A stretch of 64,000 nucleotides of DNA from Chrysomallon squamiferum (lineage: Eukaryota; Mollusca; Gastropoda; Neomphalida; Peltospiridae), in the NCBI GenBank assembly GCA_012295275.1, contig CM022665.1, positions 14,145,976 through 14,209,975 of the forward strand. The letters are read 5' to 3'. The translations under genes were made by a program, and so were the position numbers. Below are positions 48,085 to 61,520 of this stretch, one piece after another. Numbering within the stretch: position 1 is the stretch's first letter; every line of letters starts with the position of its first letter. Under the pieces are notes generated by a model. It worked only from the letters and a program-made list of their open reading frames with translations, was not told where the DNA came from and searched no databases.

Positions 48085-48432
48085 GAAAATAAAAGCATTT
48101 AATATATAATTAAATTAATGTATGGAAATATTGATTAACGAGCAGACAGTTTGAGTGTATATCCAGAATAGTATAATAGCCCATTATACTTATGAAATTT
48201 AGAAGCATCATCTGTTGATCTAAAAGGGTTACATAAACTGTGCATACAACTTGAATATCATCATTTGTTCGTTAGTTAAATTTTTATCATCACTAGCATC
48301 ATTTGTTGATCAGCAAAAGTTGTTCAAACTATAGACAAATGGTAGAAACATCCCAGAATATGTCAGTGGATAATCTGTTTGTATTTTTCTACTGGATTAA
48401 GAAAAATAAACCCAAAAATTACACAATTTTTT
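41166..48432. other. Convergent intergenic region and 3' UTRs of CFAP298 and EVA1C
   Basis: 7.3 kb of AT-rich DNA between the two stop codons. CFAP298 polyadenylation is plausible near the AATAAA at 41821-41828. The EVA1C 3' UTR lies at the right end. A degenerate tandem array lies at about 47085-47665, and TTTA runs at 46889-46907 and 48053-48081. No further gene seen. Confidence 0.55.
47085..47665. repeat. Degenerate tandem array, ~55-65 bp unit
   Basis: About nine diverged copies of a unit containing GGATCATCACAACAGCACTGG and TTCTGGATAACTTCATTATT. Clear copies start near 47110, 47175, 47230, 47280, 47335, 47390, 47445, 47480 and 47630. It lies downstream of the EVA1C stop, possibly in its 3' UTR. 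Confidence 0.65.
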
Positions 48433-48731
48433 TCATCCATAATAGTTACTTAAACTTCGATTTCCATGATCACTGCGCAATGTCCCGCGAGGACTAAATC
48501 GAACAACTTCAATGCGGTCTAAAGAGTCTGCATGATCTAATGATGGTCCTTCTAGTGGGTTGTGGTGGTTGTGGTTAGCATTGTGACTATGTGTTGGTTC
48601 TGTGACATCCAGCTTGGCTTTTACATTACGTTTATAATCAATCCCAATTTTAATAAGAGCAACAGAAAGCAACGTAATGATTCCAGCACATATTCCTAGT
48701 ACCAGGTACAAGATGGCTTTCTCCTTATTCC
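48433..48731 (-). CDS. EVA1C: EVA1C terminal exon, TM helix and His-rich tail
   Basis: Encodes NKEKAILYLVLGICAGIITL and the rest of a transmembrane helix, then DYKRNVKAKLDV, a His/Asn cluster (THSHNANHNHHNP) and the tail ending SNYYG with a TGA stop. Confidence 0.9.
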
Positions 48732-51339
48732 CTGAAATAATGAATGAATAAATTAATCAGTTTATTGGTTAATGTTTAACAATACGTCTGCTTTTTGTAA
48801 TTAATAATTGCAGTTACTATATGTCATTTATATTTTTATCTATAATATTCAGAGGAAACCTTCTAACAGACCATGAGCTTTTGCTATCAGACAGCATCAA
48901 AAACATTTTATGTTTACCTCCCCAGAGTCAGGAAAGCACATAAGACAGCATTTGTGAATCATTCTCTGCAACCAACTTCTGCATCAGGCCTGCACTTTAC
49001 CACAGCAGTACTGCCTGATCTTTTATTTAAGACAGGTATGTTGGTGTATTACAGGTAGACAATTTCTAGGTACAAGGAGATTCACTGGTGTGTGCAGTTA
49101 AAAATAGCAACAGTTTTTGGATTTTAAATGCCATTCTAGTGTCAAATTTATTTCTGTGATTATTGTTTTAAAATGTACTGTATCTATGTCTGGATTAGAT
49201 ATCCAGTCTTATTTAATGTAAAAAATAACAGTATTTATGAACTTTATTGAAATTTTCTGATTTACATCTTGACATTGTAGTGTTCTACATTTTATTTATA
49301 GATGTATGTGTGTTTGTGTGTGTGTATATGTTCATAAAATCCTTTATAACAAATGTATTTTATGAAGGTTTATTTATGAATAGATACTTGTAGTAAATTT
49401 TCAGATTCAGTCTGAGGATATATTTACTGTGAGAGAAAATACTGCACTAAAATAAAGAGTACTTACTGATGAGGAAATGCACTGTATTAAACCAGTCTTT
49501 CATGAAACCCATTGATGCTTGTTTCGTATCTCCGAGATTAATTGTTGTATAATTCACACATATAACAGTAATATTTTTTACAGGCTGGTCACCATTAGAG
49601 TACTTTACATTAGTGTTACCATTAACAACCACAGCTGTGTCAGAGTTCACTGCTGCTGTAGGTAAAATGTCACTTTTTTTGTCTATATCACTACCACTGT
49701 GTGTTTCTGATTCCAAATCACGATTCCCTGAATTTTGATGTATCAGAGGATCAGGGATTTCAACTGGCTTTTTTTTCTTAGGAGGCACTATTGTATTTCC
49801 TTCATGAAATATGGCATCAGCAGCATCTGTAATACACAAAAGTTATTATATATCAATGTAGTTTCAAATAAGCAGCAAGTACTTTTAAATACTAAGGATA
49901 GGAAAGAACATACTGGATTTAAGTAAATAAAATTTTAACTTTTAGTTTTTAGTTTGTTTCTGTTTCATTTGTAACATTTTTTTTTATTCTGAAAATATAC
50001 ACATATACAGTAAAAATAAATCAGACATTTTTATAATTATAACAAGAAAAAGAAAGGAATTGTAAGTTTGTGAAAATATTTTTTAAATAACAACAACAAA
50101 AACACATACATACACATACAACAGAATAAATATATGAAACTCAAACACATAAAAACATTATTAATCACATATATGCACATACTATCCAGAAGAAAAGTCA
50201 AAGACACACACACACACACACAAGAAAATAAATATATATAAACACAACCATAGAAAAACATTATTAACCAGATGTACACACATGCACATCCTATTCACAA
50301 ATATACATACACATACAACAAAATAACTTTATCAGACATATAAAAACATTATTAACCATATATACACACACGCATAATATCCAATAATATACATACACAA
50401 AATATCCAGAAATATACATACAAATACCATCCAGAAATAAATATAAAACAAAATAAACACAAAATAAAAAAATATATCTACACACACAGAAAACATTATT
50501 AACAATACATACACATACAATAAAAGTAAATGTATCAAACACAAACACAATTTTTTTTTTTAAATCCGTTATTAACCATATGTAGACTCATATATTGAAG
50601 CTTGTTTTGTATCTACATACTTACTACCACTGGTTTAATAACAACAAGACAAATTTATGTGAACAGGTATATGATTAAACATGCACTGAGCATATTACCA
50701 GTTAATAAATCATTTCACCATTTCCTTTGAACCAAACTGACTTCCAGGAGTATTCAACACACATATGTATTTAATCAAAGCTAAATTAATTTTACCTATC
50801 TCTCTGATACTGTCTATGTACACCAAATAACAGAAAGGAAACCAAAAATAAAAGAATATGTACATAATTAGCTCAAAAGATGTCCATGACATATTGTTAT
50901 GTATTCATCCAAATAAATCTTTTAGCAGTTTTTCTATCATCACTCTAATTTTCTGTCATAATGCACTCTGTTATGAACAGGAAATGACAGTATTTAGAAT
51001 AACAAAATGGATTTTCTTATGTCTTCTAATGATGTCTTAGTGTTGCTGTGGCAACAGTGAGCTTCACTACTGTGTGGAAATATCTGAACAAATGTAAATG
51101 TCTTGTCAACATATTACAATGTACATGTGCTTGTGTGAATGTATGTGGGTGTATGTAAGTATATGTGTATCTTGTGTGTGTGTGTGTGTGTGTAGTTACA
51201 CATAAATAAATGTCTATATATTTATCTGTTTATACATTAATATAAGCATCTTTTCTGATCCATCTATAGTACTTATTACAAACATATATATATTACAAAC
51301 ATACCTTAAATTATGTATATACACACATTCTCACACATT

Positions 51340-51400
<61 letters not shown>

Positions 51401-54289
51401 CAATAGACATCAGAAGAAAATAACATAGTACATATTCTGTTGATGACCTAACACAAATAAATCTAACAAACCTGCAGATGCCTTTTCTGGTTCCTCAGTG
51501 ACAGATCTGGGTTCCTCATACTCCTGTGTAACAGCTGGAATGGTTTTTGACAGACTCACTAACGTACTAACAGAAAAACTTTCCTTCACTGCTTCCTTTT
51601 TGTGATTTTTCTTCTTCTTTTTCTTCCTCCTTTTATGACCTTTCTCTTTTCTGTGAACTATTTTTAAAATTCTCTTTGGTACTGCAAATATATAAAAATA
51701 ATAAACATTATGTAAAGCACAAGTGATTTACAAAACACTCATGGGAAACTATGCAGCAGAATGTCAGTTACTGGAAAGAGAATGTTATAATATTCTGTAT
51801 TATGTGGAAAAAAACAACAACAAAAAACCTGTCAGGTTCATTACATTTTTACTGGAGAAATATTCACTCAAATGCTCTACAATAGTAAAATATTTTTTTA
51901 AAAAAACAAGAAAAAACCCAAACAAACAAAAAAAACCCAAACCTCTGTTGTCAAATTTAGTGGTAAAAATAAGCAGTGATATATATATTGCACATTAGTA
52001 ACTTATACAGCTATTTTCTATACTCCTGAAAACAAACCCCATATTTCTGGAAAATAATATATTTTTAGAAAATTATATACCGTATATACTTGTGTACAAG
52101 GCGACCTTATGTATAAGTCGATGTGTATTTTAAGACCAAAAATTGCGTCATTTTAGGTATTACTTGTGTATAAGACGACTGTAGATTCCAGGCACCGTCA
52201 CTATTTTTAGACTAGTGTGACAGTGCCATGAAGGCCTACATTGTACGCCTACTGTAACATAACTTGCACGAACATACCATAATAACGTAAATGCATGTAT
52301 TACACGAGCTATAGCCTAAATGTATCATAAATAGTATCTCTTTAATGTAATAGGTCTAACATGGAGACCTAACTTACCGTTATATTTAGCCGTTCTATGA
52401 TTTACAAAATTTGTCGGTAGTGGATATTAATGACGATTGCAATATTATTTCACCAAATTCTTTACAATTAAACAAGTGAGTTTTGTTTATGAAATTAGGA
52501 CCGATATTTAGTGCAATTTGGCAGAGAAGTCTGCATTCCTAGATCATTGCAAGACGCCGTAAGGCATAACGCCGTACTGACGGTTTTCTCGCTTTAAAAT
52601 GTATTTTTATGTCATTAAACGGAAGAATATCATGTTTTACATTCATATTTGGTTTTGTTATTTAATTTTTCAAAATTTTTTATATGATAAAATTATATTT
52701 TTGAAAAGCTGAAAGACCATGATTATTTTAGATGCATCCCGTAGCAAAAAATAGTCAAAATGGCGACTCTTCAGCAACAGCTACAAAAGCATTACCTATG
52801 TATAAGTCGACCCCCAAAATATTACCTTAATATAGTCTCCCAAAAATTCGACTTATACACAAGTATATATGGTAACTATGTTCATGTTAACTGAGAACAA
52901 AACAGTTCTGACTTAATTATGCGCTCTTGAGCATGAAGAGGATTAACTAACTAACCATTTTTATTCCATAATGCTGGAACAAAATATACAAAATACTTTA
53001 TCATTACAGAAAAAAATATATAAAATCACAAAATTTCATAATAAAGAGAAAAATAATCTCCAAAACTTAACTTTTTACTCTGACATTCAAGATGAAAAAA
53101 ACATTTAAATCAGTTCACATCAAAAATGGTAGTGAGGATTATCTGGCATCTGTCTGAGATAAGACAAATCCATCAACTTTGATTTAATTTGTTATTTTAT
53201 GTACTGGCAGACTTTTAAAAATAGTATATTTGTAATACACACAATGTCCATACACATGTGTAAATATATACACAACAGAAACACATTCAGACACAACACA
53301 GACATATATATATACAACATATACACACATAACACAACAAACACACATACACATATATACAACACACAAACACATACACATATATACAACACACAAACAC
53401 ATACACATATATACAACACACAAACACACATTTAATTAGTTTTATAACACACACAAAAAATGATCATAATAATGAGATACACTGCTGCAGTTTCATCAAT
53501 ATCAGCAAAATCCTTTTTTTTACAAACTTTTAGTAAATCAGCTCATGACACTGAACAGCAGGTAGACCAAATGACACACAGTGAGAATTGATTTTATGAC
53601 CCCTCATGCTCATACAGTGAATACTCAACTATTCTGGTTAGTCTCTCATGCTTGAGCAGTAAAACAGATTAACTAGATTTACCCTCCACCTACTCTGACC
53701 AATCTGGAGGTGAATTAGAAGAAAATGTAGTATGTCTTTAATTTGATACTTCATCTCCTTTCCGTGCTGATCATCTGTAGTATTGATTTGCAAAACCAGA
53801 CTTGGTGAAATAGATGTTAACCAATCAGGCTAAAAGACTAGCAGGTACCAGGATCGAGTGCAGATACTGGTCTCTGTATGGAACTAAACTGGTAAATGTT
53901 AGACCACTACATCTTTTCTGATAATTAAATCTGTAACAGTTTTTATTCTATGTAATAATACAGTGTAAATAAAGATTAAAATTGTTTTTAGTTCATTATT
54001 AAATTAAATTGTTGCTTGTCCTTTGATTATTCTTTTAACTCAGTAAATTATATCAAACATTAATAAAAACATTGTTAAGCAGACATATGCATATACACAT
54101 ACTATCCGGAAATAAACCACACACATACACGCACAAAAAAATAAATATAACTTCACACAAACACATATAAAAATTATTAAACACATATACACACATACAC
54201 ATGTTTTTGCTTTTAAAGTCCTTTTAATTGCCATTTTTCTTCCTCTTATGTTTGGTATTAGTAGAATCAATAAAAACAGTATTATTAAA

Positions 54290-54328
<39 letters not shown>

Positions 54329-54828
54329 GTTATTAAAATTAGTTGTAGTAGTAAAAACATTATTATTACTATTAAAATTATTATTATTATAACACATAAC
54401 AACTAAATAATGCTAGCTATGGACAACAGTGAAGAACTAAGTTTATATGGCTGCCAATCCTTCTGACTGAAGACAAAGTTAATAAGTTTACATTCCAACA
54501 CAGTCAATATGAAAGTTCTTATAATCTACTTTATTTAATACGATTACTTAGCTGACCTTTACTTGAATATTTTATAATGTATTTCAGCATAGATGATATT
54601 AGTGTGTTCTAAAGAGAGACAGACACACAAACAAGAGAAAAAAGTAGTATTTATAGAAAGACAGATGGAAATTCAGACTGAAAAAGTAATTAAAGAAAGA
54701 AAAAGGACAAGTAAATGAATGAAAGAAATGGAAATAAAAATATATATCAGATTATGAAAAACTGAGAAGGGGATAAAAGTATGAGTGAAAAAACATGAAA
54801 GGATGAACAAAGAAAATATGTTGTTAAC

Positions 54829-54883
<55 letters not shown>

Positions 54884-55204
54884 TATATTGGGATAAACAG
54901 CACATATGTTGTAATAAAACATAAATTACGAATAACATAAAAATTTAATATTGATTAATAAGGTATTCAATACCAATGATAAAAGACATGTATTTGACAT
55001 TTATGACATTTAGTTTAAACTTTAAAGCACATTATTAATGGACAGGATATTGTGGACCCAAAAAAAGAAAAAAAAAGAAACAGACATATTTGTTTTCCAC
55101 TGTGGTTTTCTTTGAGGAAATTTTTGTCTATACTTCTTGTATTATTTCAAACAATAATTATTATTATTTATTTATTTATTTATTTATTTATTATAATTAT
55201 TATA

Positions 55205-55264
<60 letters not shown>

Positions 55265-57928
55265 GTTTGTTTGTTTGTTTGTTTGTTTGAGAAATGAAAC
55301 AAAAAAAAGGGAAAATAAAGGAGAAAAAAACATTTAAAAGGAATTATTTCCATAAATATTCTGTTCTCTTTGAACCAACCATAAAAAAAAAAATGTATAT
55401 AAATATATAAAAAATAAAAAAATTCTAAATTAATAAATAAATTAAATAAAAAATAAAGGAAAGAAAAAGATTAATTGCTGCTTTTGAAATAGATACTGTT
55501 TAAAAAATGTTTAAATTAAAATGGATGACATTTTTAAACAGTTTTAATCTCCTGACCTTTTCATAGAGAGGAAGTATGAGATTTTCTTCTTTAAGTCTCA
55601 TCTGAAATGAAACTATTTGTGACCAGACATATAAATCACATGAGACTTGAAGTCAACAACCACCAGGATATAAGCAGACGCTTACAGAGTCATTAAAGAG
55701 ACTGACACATCTAATCAGATCTAAGAAATCTTGAAAGCAGAGAAATCAAAAGGCAGATAGTAAAAATCTTTTTACTTCTTCTCATCTGTCAGATTCCAGT
55801 TAAACCTTTATATCTTCATTGTTTAGATTTTTTACCCACTGTCTTTTGTTGTTAAACTTATTATCTTTATCTTTTGGAAAAATAAATAATAAAAATGTTT
55901 GCTCTCCAGTATCTGTTCACAGATTAAATTTTATATCTTCATCTTTTGAAAAAGATTTTTTAGTTCTTCAATATCTATTTGTATTTTATATGCTTCAGTC
56001 ACTGACAACAGGTTGTAATACAGTGATAATGTTATTAACTGATGACTGAGAGGTCATGAGATCAATTCTCTTTAGTTTACCCGTTGGTCTTGTTCCCATT
56101 CCAAACAATATATTATCAAACGCTGGGTTATGTGTTTTCCTGTCTATATCAAAACATTTATAAAAGATCTATTGTTATTAAATGCTACGAGTAGCCAACA
56201 GTTTCCTCTCTCATATCAGCTTCATACAAGAAATATATGGGTTTTTTACAGCTAATATTACAATGTGTTCTCAGCCAAGCATTCATTCCTCAACATCATG
56301 AACAAGCATACAAGGCATGGGCAAAGTTTTCAATATCTGCAGAGAGTTTTGACTAAAATAACGAGATACAGTAATCTGCTTTTTATATAAAAACAAACCC
56401 CAAAAAAAAAAAAAAAAAAAAAAAAAATCAGTATGGTTGCTATCAAAACAGCTGCCCACTTCAGAAAGTAAAAGAGAGTGTTATTTACAATGATCATGTT
56501 TTTTCTTCAATGCAGGGGACATGGTTAAATGTGTCTTATCTACTTGGGGCTTTCAACACCTAAGATGGCTTTATGGAGTCTAGATAAAAAACCCATCTAC
56601 TCAGTTCAGGGCAAGAGGTATTTTTTCAATTAAATCCATCACCTGCCAAAGAGGCCTTTTTTTTTTTTTCTAATTAATATTAAGAATAGATAAAAAGAAG
56701 AAAAACAGGAAAAGGACATGACTAATCAATTAACCATTTAAAATGCATTTATGGTTTGGGTACCCGGTTTATGGAACTAGGTTAATTAGTGGTAGTATGT
56801 TAGAAATTCAGTCATCCTAGTTTAAAAGGTTCAGTTATATTATGCCACATCCCTGTCTTGATAAAACTTTCTAGTGATATCAAAGCAATAACAGGCATGC
56901 TTGACTGAAACAGGCAAAAATCCCCCCCAAAACAACAACACCCACACATATACCTCATGCATTAACTTTGTGAAGGAATGTAATTAGAACAAACAGGGTG
57001 GATGCAAGATCATTAAACATTCTATGGCTAATCCTCTAAAAATATATTACATACTAACATAATCATCTAACATACTAACATTAATATGTGTTAGAAAGGA
57101 GACAAAGTTTTTGTGTTGTGTGCATTGCTTGAACTTTCTGGAAATGTAATCATGTCTCATATGAATAAATGTTTTGTCTGATTAATAAAAAAAAACTTTT
57201 ACACATATTTCTCTAACACTTTAATGAACAAAACAGTTAGTAAAATAATGCTATAAAATAAAAAATAAATGAAAAAATAGCTATAAATAACTAAGATTTA
57301 AGATTATTATTTTTTTCCTCTCATTTAAATGGAATTTTGTCACTGACATTAATGGTTAAATAAATATATTTGGTAAACTGCTAACACAAAAGGTAGACAA
57401 AATCTGTTTATTGGGAAAAAAGACCCTGATATATACAATATAGTGTATGATAACAAAAACAACAACCAGTAAAACAGAAACAAGAACAACAAAAATAATA
57501 ATATAATATTCAGAATAATCATAAAACAAAAACAAAAATTAATTGTCATACTAGTCAAGCATTAATTAAGTATAAAAGCAGAATACTGACAAAATAGTAA
57601 CAACCACAAACAATAACATTAGTAATAATAATAATAATTATTATAATTATAATGATAACAACAACAACAATAATAATCACCTTCACAATAGATATAAGAT
57701 TTTTTTAAATAACAAATTTTGTGGATTAATAATGCAAAAGAAGTACTTCATCTTGCATTATTTACAAGTATGTAAATAAAAGGTGAATTTTATGGCTGGC
57801 AATAAATTGTGAACTGCAAACCCTTTTTATTGGTCTACATTATAATTAGAATTTAATTTCTAATGAATAGCAGTTCATTTCTTTAACATTATTTTAATAA
57901 TAATTAAACTGTTATTATTATTATTATT

Positions 57929-57967
<39 letters not shown>

Positions 57968-60900
57968 ATTATCTAACTAGGATATAAAAGGGACAAATAT
58001 GGATACTCACCACAAGAATAAGTAACATTCAGATATTTATTTATATCACTAGGACATGGATTTCCAAAATTTTCATCTGTTGCTTCAATAAGACAATGTT
58101 TGCGACCATGGCAGTGTTCTCTAACTTTCTCTAATGTATCTCTAGCTCTGCAATCTATATTAAAAAAAGAATGAATAGAAAGACTGAATGAATTTTTGTT
58201 TAATAACATCACAAATGTAAAAAATTAAATATTTAGTTTTTATATTTGTCCTGACTGAAATAGATATTATGTATTGCTATAATTATTTTTATTGCTAATA
58301 GTGATTTAAAAAATAGATTAATCTATTTTTTGAAATATTATCAGTAAAAATACTTATGCACAAATATACATACATACATACATATACATACACATACATA
58401 AACATGCTTACAACAACTGAGTATCATTTGTAGAACAAATGAAAGATAGAAAGATTTTCAGAAACCACAGGTATCACGATCAAAACTCCACTACTATAGA
58501 GATCATGATCCTTTCTGACACAAAATAAATAATTTAAAAAATCAAAAAAAGAATCAAACAAGAAATCAAACCTGGACACAAAAACAAGCAACATTTACCC
58601 TGAAAAGGAGAATATCAAGTAACCTTTGATAGGCTGACACCCAAACCCCAGCTATTTACAGGTAATCTGACTACAAAGATTTAAATCACCATTAAAACTG
58701 GTACAAAAAGGAAGCCACAACATGAATGGAGTTAGAAAATTAAAAGCTAAGCCCCTTGACATAAAAAAAAGGAGAAGAAGAAAAAAAAAAGATTTTAATA
58801 TCATAATAGCAACATGAAACTTGTCAAGTTGTAATGCTTAAAGTCTCAGGTAATATGTATAATTTACCTATATGAGGCTGTGACACTGCCATATTCAGAA
58901 CTAAATCTACTTGTCATTTTTTCAAATAATAAACCTTTGTAATGTTCCGTTCTTATTAACATGTTTATCAATTTGTTTATTCCCCACCCAGTAATTTAGT
59001 ACTGCTGGAAGATAAAATGTGTAGAAACATCCATAAAGTTTTGAAAAATTAAAAATAAATATCTCCCCAAATATACTGGCATACATTATTTCATTTAAAT
59101 TAAATATACTTCATTCTTTTACATCATACATTTCTGGCTTTTTGCCATCACTTTTTTTTTTTTTTTTTTTTTTTTTTCCACAACTATATAAAAAGCCTGT
59201 ATAACATTGTGGATTTTATTCATTTAATGTTTTGTTATAATTATTAATATTATTATCTATATAAAACATACTCATTTCCATAGATACATAGATAAATACA
59301 TACTTACTGAGTACTCACAGATACATAAGAATACACAATGAAAAACATTAACACTCATATGCTCTAAACACATACACTGTCACAAACGTGCACACAAGCA
59401 AACACTCGTATACTTTCAAACACCTTTCGTCACACATTCACATGCATATGCACACATACATACAAACACTTTTACAGATAAGCTCAAACACCTCCAACCA
59501 AAACATAGATCTTATTTACTGACTTCTAAATCATGTTAGTGAATACTTTTAACTTTTTCAACCACAGACACCTAAAGTTTGATCAAAGACTTGTAATGTG
59601 TGTTATTCATGTGACTTATCTAGATTGAAGTGGAAACACAACTTACAGTGTACACAAGGTGGGAAATGTCTGAGAGTTTTGTTTTAATGTTTGTCCTCAG
59701 AACACTTGCATCAACCCACACAACTCCACTGTAACTGATATACATATATCACAAACTATATATACTGAATTGATGTTTTGTCTTGAATTTGTAGTTTTTT
59801 TATATATCAAAATGTTTACTTCTGATACAAAACAATAAAAAAAAACAACATGTTTACTAAAATGAAATTCACACACCTTAATTTCTGCATAACAATCCTA
59901 CCAAATAAAACAATACAAACAAATCCCTTGTAAAGCATGCCTCTGTGTGTGTGTATGATTGTGTACACATACATAAATATATACATACCCATATCATACA
60001 AACTCAGATATAACAGATAGATTGTCTTGCTGCCAAGTGGTATTGTCATCTGCCTCCAGAGTACAGACAAATGCCATATGTTCAAATCTCATCAGTGGCA
60101 TCTGACATTTGTGAGGTAATTTTTCTGTACCAGTGCATTCATGTTTTATATGATCAATAAATATATATATGCTTGAATGTTCACTGTATATATCTATGTT
60201 TCTATGTTTTAAATGATTGGTCATTTTTACCAAACTAGTTTTATTTAGAAGAATTTTTTTTAATAATTTTGCTTCATTCTCTTTTTATTAAAACTAATGG
60301 ACATAGTAAAAAGAGTCTACCCAAATGTCAAAAATCAAAAATCAAGGAATAAAAAGAAACAGTATTGAAATATTTCATTACAATAAGAATTATAAATTAA
60401 AGAAGTTTAAAAACACATATACTGATAAACCTATTTCCAAATATTCTTTCATTTTTATTTTTCTTGCTTCTGTTTATTCATTTCTTTCACAAGTGCTGTA
60501 GTAAAATTCTGTAACAAGATGTCAGCTAGTGGATTTAGTTCATTTACTGTCTGACATTTTAATGTAGAGATCCTGAATTATTTATGAACAAGGAAACATT
60601 TCTGAACGCAACATGCAAATTATTCCCTTATGGTATGAAAAAATAAATGAAAGAAAAAAGAGAAGGAAAAAGAAGGAGATAACAAATAAATACTGGAAAA
60701 AAAAAATTAAAAAAATAAACACAGAAAATTGCCAAAGAAAATTATCAATAAAATGGAGGAAATTACAAAAGAAAATTACCAATGTAGTCATGGTGAGTCT
60801 GCAGACATTTGCTGGAACTGTTTGGTGTTTGTCCAAAGAATGCAGAATAAACAGCAATGCGTGTTCCTCTGTGACACCACAGTTGTATTTGGTCATCCTG

Positions 60901-61489
60901 ACACACAATTTCATTCTTGTAGCTGTCTGAAAAAAAAAAAAAAAAAAAAAAAAAAAAACATTACAGATTATTCAGATATAGAGCAGAAAAATGAAATTAG
61001 AATTATTCGTAAAGTGTAATTTGTGAACATATCACTCCATAAAAAGTTTAAAAAAATGAATATAAAGAAAGCTAATGAAAAAAAAAAGAAGATAAGAATT
61101 AGAGAAAAAAGAAGAAAAACAACATTAAAAAAACATGTTTATAGATATCTACAAATATAAACACACCTATGTACATAAAAATATTCACACACACACAAAC
61201 ATACCCTGAGAATAATACCAGTCTAAGACTATTAATATTACATTATGTCTTAGTGTCATAGATAATTATACTATTCATCTAGTTTAGTTTATATAAAACT
61301 TTCAGAAAACACACACAAAAAACAATATGTATAAAAACAAAATACTCTAAGGTTATTGATAAGTTATGTCAATGTGCCATGTGACTAGGGACTACTCTAT
61401 AGATAATTACATACTGAAAAACAAATAGAAGATTGCTGACACACACACATTTTGCAAATACATTCATGTATTTCAAACTTATGTGAGAT

Positions 61490-61520
<31 letters not shown>

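Larger units (their letters stand above)
49827..51471. other. EVA1C intron 4
   Basis: Largely simple and degenerate tandem repeats: an ACATAC-rich array at 50100-50590 and a (CA)n run at 51342-51398. No gene seen. Confidence 0.65.
51682..58010. other. EVA1C intron 3
   Basis: 6.3-kb intron. Holds a TA-flanked short DNA transposon (52080-52872), a 27-bp minisatellite (about 53341-53430), tRNA-like SINE remnants near 53581-53690, 53820-53915 and 56000-56160, and several microsatellites (54292-54330 ATT; 54831-54881 AC; 55145-55290 compound; 57938-57968 GTT). No gene is seen in the rest. Confidence 0.7.

Noticed and set aside
48873-49058. A possible extra EVA1C exon or separate small gene
   Set aside because: A less AT-rich stretch with some splice-like signals on the minus strand, but frames compatible with the EVA1C phases hit stops.
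53184-53435. Cys/Met/Val-rich or Thr/His-rich repeat proteins
   Set aside because: They translate the ACATAC-type minisatellite; no start context, splice support or family similarity.
55052-55297. Ile/Tyr-rich open frames
   Set aside because: They translate the ATT/ATTT/GTTT compound microsatellite.
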